A DNA stretch of 6,641 nt, taken from contig CALYBF010000083.1 of NCBI GenBank assembly GCA_944393755.1, forward strand, positions 1 through 6,641. Reading direction: 5' to 3'. Source of the DNA: an uncultured Clostridia bacterium. Lineage in GTDB: Bacteria > Bacillota > Clostridia > TANB77 > CAG-508. The position numbers and the translations under genes were made by a program. A model generated the notes under the pieces. It was not told the origin of the DNA and did no database searches. It saw only the letters and a program-made list of their open reading frames with translations. This document shows, piece after piece, positions 1 through 5,272 of this stretch. Each line of letters starts with the position of its first letter. The stretch's first letter is position 1.

Positions 1-327
1 AAAGATAAGAATATGTATGCTATCTTAGAGTTAGTACTTGAAATGTATGAAAGAGGTTTTAATTTCTTGCCAATGGACTTATATAAATCACATAGCACAA
101 AGTTCTTGGTAGAAGATGGAGCAATTAGACCACCATTAAATAGTATACCAGGGCTTGGAACAGTAGCAGCAGAAGGTATTGTAAAAGCACGTGAAGAGGG
201 AAAATTTATGTCAATAGATGATTTAAAAATACGCTCAAAAGTAGGAAATTCAGTTACTGACTTGCTTAAAAAATATGGTTGCTTAAAAGGTATGAGCCAA
301 AGTAATCAAATGAGCTTGTTTGCATAG
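1..327 (+). CDS. polC: DNA polymerase III PolC-type, alpha subunit, C-terminal fragment (5' end outside window)
   Basis: PolC is the replicative DNA polymerase of low-G+C Gram-positives; it copies DNA and carries its own 3'-5' exonuclease. Only the last 108 codons are visible. The reading frame is open from base 1 with no start signal near the Met at base 13, so the gene continues leftwards. The stretch PPLNSIPGLGTVAAEGI, about codons 44-60, followed by KAREEG is the helix-hairpin-helix-like part near the PolC C-terminus. The protein ends in NQMSLFA, and QMSLF matches the QLSLF-type pentapeptide that binds the beta sliding clamp. Identification rests on these motifs and on recalled similarity to Bacillus PolC, which ends in the same kind of peptide. 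The stop is TAG at 325-327. Nothing suggests truncation or decay. Confidence 0.95.
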   Translation, partial: KDKNMYAILELVLEMYERGFNFLPMDLYKSHSTKFLVEDGAIRPPLNSIPGLGTVAAEGIVKAREEGKFMSIDDLKIRSKVGNSVTDLLKKYGCLKGMSQSNQMSLFA

Positions 328-366
328 GGACGTTTCTTTTTGGACATTTTGTCCAATTTGGGACAC
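327..366. repeat. Short hairpin flanked by GGGAC words, possibly a REP-like repeat remnant
   Basis: Directly after the polC stop, a 7-bp perfect inverted repeat is visible: TTGGACA at 340-346 and TGTCCAA at 350-356, with a 3-base TTT loop. The word GGGAC occurs at 327-331, overlapping the stop codon, and again at 360-364. The start GGGACGTTTCTTTTTGG resembles short intergenic repeats that I recall near IS200-like (REP-mobilising) transposases in many bacteria; that link is from memory and is an inference. The hairpin has no long T tract after it, so it would be a poor intrinsic terminator. Confidence 0.35.
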
Positions 367-370
367 ATCT

Positions 371-475
371 TTGTAGGGAATTTTAGCAAGTTTTTAGATT
401 TAAGCTATCCTGCTTACCGGTACTTTTTCTACCCTTAATTTCCCTACGAAAAAGTACCTAATCTAAAAACTTGCT
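371..475 (+). other. Candidate structured RNA or palindromic element: three-way junction with possible pseudoknot
   Basis: Several perfect complementarities nest in this intergenic stretch. The outer stem pairs 385-400 (AGCAAGTTTTTAGATT) with 460-475, 16 bp without mismatch. Inside it, TAAGC at 401-405 pairs with GCTTA at 412-416 (6-base loop), and GGTACTTTTTC at 419-429 pairs with GAAAAAGTACC at 448-458 (18-base loop). These three helices abut with at most two unpaired bases, forming a three-way junction. In addition GTAGGGAA at 373-380, upstream of the outer stem, is complementary to TTCCCTAC at 440-447 in the loop of the last hairpin, which would give a pseudoknot. No known riboswitch or ribozyme consensus is recognised. 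It may be an RNA, a leader for the next gene, or a mobile palindromic repeat. The strand is assigned from the downstream T tract and flanking genes. Confidence 0.5.
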
Positions 476-493
476 TATATATTTTATTTTTTT
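385..493 (+). terminator. Possible intrinsic terminator or attenuator formed by the long stem and T-rich tract
   Basis: The perfect 16-bp stem 385-400/460-475 is followed by a T-rich stretch, roughly 476-493, ending in seven consecutive T's. This could end polC transcription. Because the T tract stops just before the ribosome site of the DUF1294 gene (AGAGG at 498-502), the structure could also act as an attenuator for that gene. The stem is long range, closing about 59 bases that themselves fold, and its lower part is AT-rich, so it is not a classical compact terminator. Confidence 0.4.
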
Positions 494-511
494 AGAAAGA
501 GGAAGAAAAAA

Positions 512-793
512 ATGCAAGAGATATTTACAGTTAAAAATATAGTTATTTATTTTATTACAATTAATTTAATTGGTTTTTTTATAATGTGGTTAGATAAGAG
601 AAAAGCTAAAAAAGGAGCTTGGAGAATACCAGAAAAAACTTTATTTATAATAACTGCTTTAGGTGGTGGTATTGGAACTATTGCGGGTATGTATACTTTT
701 CATCATAAGACCCAAAAAATTCAGTTTGTAATAGGTTTTCCTCTTATTACAATACTTGAAGTAATAACTATTATTTGGTTTTTAGTAAAATGA
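512..793 (+). CDS. DUF1294 family small membrane protein
   Basis: This encodes a 93-residue integral membrane protein of unknown function. Three hydrophobic segments are visible at about residues 8-26, 43-61 and 70-91, and no signal peptide cleavage site is apparent. Family-typical words are DKRKAKKGAWRIPE (28-41) after the first segment, the glycine-rich ALGGGIGTIAGMY (49-61), and HHKTQKIQF (64-72) before the last segment. The basic loop after the first helix is the hallmark of DUF1294, and the length is usual for the family. The start ATG at 512 has AGAGG at 498-502, nine bases upstream. The gene sits downstream of the structured element after polC and may be read through from it; no convincing separate promoter was found. 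It ends in TGA. Confidence 0.88.
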   Translation: MQEIFTVKNIVIYFITINLIGFFIMWLDKRKAKKGAWRIPEKTLFIITALGGGIGTIAGMYTFHHKTQKIQFVIGFPLITILEVITIIWFLVK

Positions 794-841
794 TTGGAAT
801 AAAAATAACAAGAATAGGTTTTAAACAATGGAGAGTGTGCT

Positions 842-849
842 AAGGGGGA
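842..849 (+). promoter_or_regulatory. Ribosome binding site deciding the PHP gene start
   Basis: The sequence AAGGGGGA lies six bases before the ATG at 856, a normal spacing. The in-frame GTG at 850 would directly abut this site and could not be served by it, so the ATG at 856 is taken as the start. Confidence 0.75.
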
Positions 850-855
850 GTGTTA

Positions 856-1734
856 ATGGTAGATATGCATATACACACAAAATATTCTGACGGAGATAAA
901 ACAGTGGAAGAAATATTAAAAATGTGTGAAAAAAGGAATTTGGAATACATATCAATAACAGATCATAATACTTGTAAACAATATGAAGATAGTGCAATAG
1001 ATAAAGGAATTTTTAAAGGGAAAATAATTAAAGGCGTAGAAATGAACGCCGTATTTAAAAATAAGAATATAGAACTTCTAGGGTATAAAATAAAAGAAAC
1101 AAAAATAATAGATAAGTGGTCTGAAAAGTTTTTTGGAGAAAAAGTTCTAAAAAAAGAACAGGAAGATTCGAAAAGAAAGTTGCTATCAATATGTGATAAA
1201 AAAGGTCTTGTTTATGATGAAAGTAAAATAGAAAAAAATATTCCACTTACAGATTATATAACAATTTACATATACGAAGAATTAATGAGACATAAAGAAA
1301 ATTATGAAATATTAGGAGAATTTGCTAAATCATTAGATATATTTATAAGAAAAGGCTTAATGAACCCAAATAGTGAATATTATACAGGTTCAAATAATAT
1401 AGAAAAACCACAATATAAAGACGTAATTGATGTAATACATAAAGCAGGAGGACTAGTATTTTTGGCACATCCATTTGAGTATAGGTTTGATGATACTCTT
1501 AAGTTTATAGACGAAATTAGAAAAGAAAAAGAACTAGACGGAATAGAATGTTTTCATCCTTCTGCAAATGAAGGGCAAATGAGGGCTTTAGAATTATATG
1601 CTAAAAAACATAATTTGTATATTAGTGGTGGAAGCGATTATCACGGAAGTAAGAAACCAAATGTAGAAATAGGTATTGGAAAAGGAAATTTAAATATATC
1701 TAGAAAAATAGTAGAAAAATGGATAAATATTTAG
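856..1734 (+). CDS. PHP-domain phosphoesterase, TrpH / RNase AM-like
   Basis: This 292-residue protein is probably a cytoplasmic metal-dependent phosphoesterase. The TrpH/YciV branch includes RNase AM, a 5'-3' exoribonuclease, and enzymes acting on 3',5'-bisphosphonucleotides; which substrate applies here cannot be told. PHP motifs occur in order: DMHIHTKYSDG (H5, H7, D12), ITDHNT (D36, H37), GVEMN (E62), LAHP (H205), ECFHPS (H234) and GGSDYHG (D261, H263). The helical insert between E62 and H205, and the DVIHKAGGLVFLAHP stretch, match the layout of E. coli YciV, which is about 293 residues. One oddity is that the word usually read as IHLLG, with a metal-binding His, reads IELLG here (Glu73). 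The ATG at 856 is preferred to the GTG at 850 because of the ribosome site. The stop TAG overlaps the ribosome site of the following pseudogene, suggesting an operon. Confidence 0.88.
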   Translation: MVDMHIHTKYSDGDKTVEEILKMCEKRNLEYISITDHNTCKQYEDSAIDKGIFKGKIIKGVEMNAVFKNKNIELLGYKIKETKIIDKWSEKFFGEKVLKKEQEDSKRKLLSICDKKGLVYDESKIEKNIPLTDYITIYIYEELMRHKENYEILGEFAKSLDIFIRKGLMNPNSEYYTGSNNIEKPQYKDVIDVIHKAGGLVFLAHPFEYRFDDTLKFIDEIRKEKELDGIECFHPSANEGQMRALELYAKKHNLYISGGSDYHGSKKPNVEIGIGKGNLNISRKIVEKWINI

Positions 1735-1744
1735 GAGTTAAAAT

Positions 1745-2410
1745 ATGTTAGGAGCAATAATAGGAGATTTAGCTGGAACAAAATATGAATATCAAGAATT
1801 TTTAGATGGAAAAAATGGAGTAATTAATTTAGAAAGAAGAAGAGAAATATTAGATTTAAATACAGCATTATTAACAGATAAAAGTTTTGTAAGTGATGAT
1901 TCTATTTTAACAATAGCAGTTGCAGAAGCCATATTAAATAAAGAAGATTATGGAAAAGTGTTAAAAAAATATGGAAGAAAATATGGAGATAAACCATTAG
2001 AAAGAGAAGGTTTTTTTAAAAGTGCATTTTCACCTCGGTTTTATAAAATGGGCAAACACAGAAGGAGTAGAATATAGGAGAAGTAATGGAAATGGCTCAT
2101 GTATGAGAGTATCACCAATATCACTTTTATTTGATGATTTAAAAACTGTTGAAATATAGGCAACTGCAATCCCATTGGCTTTAGACAATGGGTAGTTCAC
2201 GATTCATTAAGAAAAGCGATTTCTATAGGAGGAGATACAGACACAATTGCGTGTATGGTAGGTGGAATTTCAGAAGGTTATTATGGTATTCCAAAAATAT
2301 TAAGAAATAAGGCATTGGAATTATTACCAGAAGAACTAAGAGATATTTTAATAAGAGCATATAAATTCAAAAAAGAACGAAGTAAGATAGAAGTATTAGA
2401 AAGAGAATAG
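1745..2410 (+). pseudogene. Decayed ADP-ribosylglycohydrolase (DraG/ARH family)
   Basis: Intact relatives remove ADP-ribose from proteins or small molecules using a binuclear metal site. The start is clear (TAGGAG at 1732-1737, ATG at 1745), and MLGAIIGDLAG and SDDSILTIAVAEAIL (first acidic metal motif) are present. After FSPRF the family sequence continues one base out of frame: the T run 2039-2042 has one T too many, and from 2043 the other frame reads IKWANTEGVEYRRSNGNGS and then MRVSPISLLFDDL. That frame has a stop at 2157-2159, continues as ATAIPLALDNG and stops again at 2193. From about 2189 the original frame resumes with VVHDSLRKAISIGGDTDTIA (second metal motif), then GYYGIP, ending at TAG 2408-2410. 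The middle, including the usual HNH/HP region, is missing, probably several tens of codons. The unshifted product would be only 110 residues. Several independent lesions argue for true decay rather than one sequencing error. Confidence 0.87.
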
Positions 2411-2420
2411 GAAAATTATT

Positions 2421-2816
2421 ATGGAAAATAAATATCTATTATTAATAAACTTAGAAAAACAAACAAAGAAAGTTTATGAAGAAAAATTCAAAAAAGAAAA
2501 TTATAATTTTCTTCTAAATGAGGATAATATTATTTTAGTAAAAAAAGAAAATAAAGAAGATATTAAAAACAATAATCAATATGAAAAAAATAATGAAGAA
2601 ATAATTATAAAATATATAAAAAGCATTTTTAGAAAATTTAGTAATTATGGTCTTTTGTATATTGATTTAACAAATGAAATAAATAATATTTTAAATGATT
2701 TAAAACAAAACGAAAAAATACGAGTAGCAGACCAAAGAATTACTTGGAGAATTAGACAAGCGATAACAAAAGTGATTTTAGATAAAAAAGAAGATAATAT
2801 TAGTAATATTTTCTAA
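2421..2816 (+). CDS. Hypothetical protein, 131 residues, family not recognised
   Basis: I do not recognise this protein. It is soluble by appearance, with no signal peptide and no membrane segment. It is very rich in Lys, Glu, Asn and Ile, as expected for an AT-rich gene. The first 45 or so residues alternate hydrophobic and charged stretches (KYLLLINL, NIILVKK). An Asn/Lys/Glu-rich linker at about 46-60 leads to a mainly helical C-terminal half containing GLLYIDLTNEINNIL and a more conserved-looking DQRITWRIRQAITKVI (about residues 104-119). AGGA at 2409-2412 overlaps the stop of the ADP-ribosylglycohydrolase pseudogene and lies eight bases before the ATG, so the two look like former operon partners. 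The reading frame is intact. It could be a real small accessory protein or the start of decay in this cluster; coding potential is moderate. Confidence 0.6.
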   Translation: MENKYLLLINLEKQTKKVYEEKFKKENYNFLLNEDNIILVKKENKEDIKNNNQYEKNNEEIIIKYIKSIFRKFSNYGLLYIDLTNEINNILNDLKQNEKIRVADQRITWRIRQAITKVILDKKEDNISNIF

Positions 2817-2990
2817 TTAAGTATATATACAACTTAAAATAATTATTATATAAAAATAGTATTAATAATAAAATAATATTTTATATATTAGGTAAGTAAA
2901 TCAAATTATTTTAAAATAAAGTAAAAAATAAATATTTACTAAAGCTTGTGAAAATTTGTTTTACGTGATATAAATAAAAATAAGATAAAG

Positions 2991-3019
2991 TTGTTAAAAT
3001 TTTATTTTTCTGCTATACT
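2991..3019 (+). promoter_or_regulatory. Sigma-A-type promoter for the P-loop/Asp23-like - cmk - plsC operon
   Basis: TTGTTA at 2991-2996 and TATACT at 3014-3019 are separated by exactly 17 bp. The -10 box is preceded by TGC, giving an extended -10 (TGN). Transcription would start near 3026, leaving a leader of about 25 bases with AGAGGAG at 3038-3044, seven bases before the ATG at 3052. The rest of the 2817-3051 gap is very AT-rich and shows no gene and no convincing terminator. Confidence 0.75.
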
Positions 3020-3051
3020 ATTGTTAGAAACGAAGAAAGAGGAGCTTTAAA

Positions 3052-3927
3052 ATGTTAATAGATGAAATTAAAGATAAATTACCTTTTATGAAGAAAATAA
3101 AAGTTTATGCTTTTGTTGGTCCTTCAGGAACTGGTAAAAGTTACAGAGCACAAATGGTTGCCAGTGAAAAAAATATTAGTTTTATAATAGATGACGGTCT
3201 TCTTATAAAAGATAATGAAGTCATTGCGGGAGAGTCTGCTAAAAAAGCTGAAACAAAAGTTGCAACTGTAAGACACGCGCTTTTTTACGAAGAGAAAGAA
3301 AGAGAGCCCATAATTAAAGCTTTAAAGAAATATAAAGCAGATAAAATATTAATACTAGGAACTTCTGATGGTATGGTACAAAAGATTGCTGCAAACCTAG
3401 GACTTCCAGAAGTTTCTGATACTACATACATTACAGATGTTGCAACAGAACAAGAAATGAAAACAGCAAGAAGAATAAGGGTAACAGAAGGAAAACACGT
3501 TATTCCAGTTCCTACTTTTGAAATTAAAAAAGATTTTTCTGGATATTTATTAGATCCTCTTCAAATATTTAAATCTAAAGGAAAAGGACAAAAACCATAT
3601 ATCTCAGAAAAATCAATAATAAGACCTACATTTAGTTATATGGGTAAATTTACAATTTCTGATTTAGTATTTAGACAAATACTAGAATATTTAGCAAGCG
3701 GAACACCAGCAATACATAAAATATTAAAAACTAGAGTTGAAAATTATGGTGAAGGTGCTAAAATATATATGGAAGTAAGTATTGTTTATGGATATAATGT
3801 TGTAGAAGGAATAAAAGATTTTAGGGAAAAGTCTAAAAAAGAAATAGAAAAATTAACAGCTATGAACGTAGTTGAATTAGAGGTAGTTGCTAAAAATATT
3901 TATGTACCAGAAAAAGGAGATAATTAA
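3052..3927 (+). CDS. P-loop nucleotide-binding protein with Asp23/Gls24-like C-terminal domain
   Basis: This 291-residue cytoplasmic protein has a perfect Walker A motif, GPSGTGKS, at 23-30, preceded by the beta-strand KVYAFV. Further conserved-looking words are FIIDDGLLIKDNEVIAG (44-60), a possible Walker B-like strand KILILGTSD (98-106), and VIPVPTFEIKKDFSGYLLDPL (150-170). The C-terminal region, about 200-286 (TISDLVFRQI, AKIYMEVSIVYGYNV, then KKEIEKLTAMNVVELEVVAKNIYV), resembles the Asp23/Gls24 alkaline-shock fold. I recall proteins of this architecture from many Clostridia, where the function is not established; nucleotide binding is likely and the rest is inference. It is first in an operon with cmk, with a good promoter and the ribosome site AGAGGAG. 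Its stop lies one base before the ATG of cmk. A membrane or envelope role is suggested by plsC in the same operon and by the Asp23-like domain. Confidence 0.8.
   Translation: MLIDEIKDKLPFMKKIKVYAFVGPSGTGKSYRAQMVASEKNISFIIDDGLLIKDNEVIAGESAKKAETKVATVRHALFYEEKEREPIIKALKKYKADKILILGTSDGMVQKIAANLGLPEVSDTTYITDVATEQEMKTARRIRVTEGKHVIPVPTFEIKKDFSGYLLDPLQIFKSKGKGQKPYISEKSIIRPTFSYMGKFTISDLVFRQILEYLASGTPAIHKILKTRVENYGEGAKIYMEVSIVYGYNVVEGIKDFREKSKKEIEKLTAMNVVELEVVAKNIYVPEKGDN
3914..3920 (+). promoter_or_regulatory. Ribosome binding site deciding the cmk start
   Basis: AAGGAGA lies eight bases before the ATG at 3929, inside the end of the upstream gene. It supports that ATG over the in-frame ATGs further upstream at 3887 and 3902, which have no such site, lie inside the preceding gene and would add a non-conserved N-terminal extension. 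Confidence 0.85.
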
Positions 3928-3928
3928 T

Positions 3929-4585
3929 ATGATAGTTGCAATTGACGGACCAGCAGGTAGTGGAAAAGGAACTGTTACTGAAATAATTTCTAAAAAATTA
4001 AATTTAACCAATATAAGTACAGGAGATGCTTATAGAAGTGTTGCATTGTTTGCTATAGAAAACAATGTAAATGAAAATGAAACTAACAAAATAATTAAAT
4101 TATTAGATGATATACAAATAGAATTTAAGAAAGAACAGGATAAAGATGTTGTTTTCTTAAATGGTAAAAATGTAGATAAAAGAATTAGACAAAAAGATGT
4201 TACTAATATAGTTTCTAAAGTTTCTGCCATAAAAGAGGTAAGATTTAAACTAAATGAATTATTTAGAAAAATTTCTGAAAATAAAAATGTAATTATGGAA
4301 GGAAGAGATATTGGAACTTGTGTGTTTCCTAATGCTGATGTTAAGATTTATTTAGATGCAAGCGTAGAAGAAAGAGCTAAAAGAAGAGTTGAACAAAATG
4401 AAAGTATTGGAATACATATTCCTTACGAGGAAGTTTTAGAAAGCATTAGAAAAAGAGATGAGCAAGATAAAACTAAAGAAATAGGAGCATTAATACAAGC
4501 AGATGATGCTATATATATTGATTCTAGTAATTTAAGCATTGAAGAAGTTTCTGATAAAATTATACAGATTATAGAAAATAAATAA
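3929..4585 (+). CDS. cmk: Cytidylate kinase
   Basis: This enzyme phosphorylates CMP and dCMP with ATP to CDP and dCDP, recycling CMP released by phospholipid synthesis and supplying dCTP precursors. The 218 residues begin MIVAIDGPAGSGKGT with the Walker A loop at 7-14. STGDAYRSVAL (30-40) is the CMP-binding segment, EGRDIGTCVFPNADVKIYLDA (124-144) carries R126 and D127, ERAKRR (148-153) is in the lid region, and ADDAIYIDS (191-199) is typical of the C-terminal strand. By alignment from memory to the E. coli enzyme, S96, R105, R126, D127 and D180 match its CMP contacts. The position of E. coli R188 is Lys183 here, and the usual DTG/DSG motif reads STG. Length is normal. It starts one base after the upstream stop and is followed 17 bases later by plsC, so it is mid-operon and cotranscribed. 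Confidence 0.93.
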   Translation: MIVAIDGPAGSGKGTVTEIISKKLNLTNISTGDAYRSVALFAIENNVNENETNKIIKLLDDIQIEFKKEQDKDVVFLNGKNVDKRIRQKDVTNIVSKVSAIKEVRFKLNELFRKISENKNVIMEGRDIGTCVFPNADVKIYLDASVEERAKRRVEQNESIGIHIPYEEVLESIRKRDEQDKTKEIGALIQADDAIYIDSSNLSIEEVSDKIIQIIENK

Positions 4586-4602
4586 AACGAGGAGAATTTA
4601 AT

Positions 4603-5208
4603 ATGAACAAATTAAAAAGTGGAATTAAAGAAGTAATTAAATTTATTGTAAGAGGTGCACTTTATATTTGGTTTAAGTTAGTATATCGTTTAGAAATTAA
4701 CGGCTTAGAAAATGTTCCAAAAGAAGGCCCTATTATATTTTGTGGAAATCATAGAAGTTACATAGATCCGCCTTTAATTGTTGCAACTGCTAAAAGAGAT
4801 ATGAAATTTTTAGCAAAAGAAGAATTATATAAAAATAAATTTTTAGCATTTTTAGGTTGGGCATTTGAAGCTATACCAGTTAAAAGAGATGAAAAAGATA
4901 TTTCTGCAATAAAGACTTCATTAAAAGATTTAAAAGAAGGAAAATGTATTGCTCTTTTCCCAGAAGGGACTAGAAATGGTTTAGAAAAGGGTGAAAAAGT
5001 TAAAGATGGAGTTGCATTTTTTGCAGTAAGAAGTGGAGCAAAAGTAGTTCCTTGTGGGATAAAAGGTGGTACAAAAGAACATAAAAAACTTACTATTAGT
5101 TATGGAAAACCTTTAGATTATAGCCAACATAAAGGTTCAAAAGATAAAGAAGTTTTAGATAATATAACTAAAGAAATAATGGATAATATAATAGAACTTG
5201 CAAAATAG
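4603..5208 (+). CDS. plsC: 1-acyl-sn-glycerol-3-phosphate acyltransferase (PlsC family)
   Basis: This enzyme transfers a fatty acyl group, from acyl-ACP or acyl-CoA, to lysophosphatidic acid to make phosphatidic acid at the inner face of the membrane. All four motif blocks of the family are visible in 201 residues: NHRSYID (49-55, catalytic H50 and D55), the PVKRD block (92-96), FPEGTR (119-124), and VVPCGI (148-153). A hydrophobic, basic N-terminal segment, about 9-28, probably anchors the protein in the membrane. The ribosome site GAGGAGA at 4589-4595 gives the ATG at 4603. The gap to cmk is 17 bases, so the genes share the promoter at 2991. The cmk-plsC pairing is common in Firmicutes, linking CMP recycling to phospholipid synthesis. 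Nothing looks abnormal. Confidence 0.93.
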   Translation: MNKLKSGIKEVIKFIVRGALYIWFKLVYRLEINGLENVPKEGPIIFCGNHRSYIDPPLIVATAKRDMKFLAKEELYKNKFLAFLGWAFEAIPVKRDEKDISAIKTSLKDLKEGKCIALFPEGTRNGLEKGEKVKDGVAFFAVRSGAKVVPCGIKGGTKEHKKLTISYGKPLDYSQHKGSKDKEVLDNITKEIMDNIIELAK

Positions 5209-5226
5209 ATATTTTAAATTTATAGA
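5198..5226 (+). promoter_or_regulatory. Weak candidate promoter for splB
   Basis: TTGCAA at 5198-5203, inside the end of plsC, and TATAGA at 5221-5226 are 17 bp apart, each matching four of six consensus bases. The known Bacillus splB is expressed in the forespore under sigma-G, but I find no good sigma-G boxes in 5209-5272. No terminator is visible after plsC, so read-through is also possible. Confidence 0.25.
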
Positions 5227-5272
5227 ATTAATAAAAAGTTTTTGGTTAAAATAAATCTTAGGAGGAAAGCAT

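Noticed and set aside
850..855. GTG at 850 as start of the PHP protein
   Set aside because: It directly abuts the ribosome site AAGGGGGA at 842-849, leaving no spacing. The ATG at 856 has normal spacing and gives the family-typical N-terminus MVDMHIHT.
1055..1246. Open - strand frame inside the PHP gene
   Set aside because: It is a Phe/Leu/Tyr-rich mirror of an AT-rich coding region; the + strand gene with its complete set of PHP motifs explains the DNA. The - strand frames at 4030-4230 and 5457-5639 were rejected for the same reason.
2036..2050. Programmed ribosomal frameshift in the ADP-ribosylglycohydrolase gene
   Set aside because: The T/A-rich run could be slippery, but the shifted frame itself stops at 2157, the central domain is missing and a second frame change is needed, so decay explains it better.
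2817..2837. Hairpin TTAAGT/ACTTAA just after the 131-codon ORF as a terminator
   Set aside because: Only 6 bp, nearly all A-T, with a 9-base loop and no following T tract; expected by chance in such AT-rich DNA.
3887..3928. Longer N-terminus for cytidylate kinase starting at 3887
   Set aside because: The extra 14 residues lie inside the upstream gene in another frame, have no ribosome site and are not part of the family; AAGGAGA at 3914-3920 serves the ATG at 3929.
5209..5272. Sigma-G (forespore) promoter boxes before splB
   Set aside because: GAATTA at 5225-5230 loosely resembles a -35, but at the proper spacing the sequence AAAATAA is a poor match to the -10 consensus.
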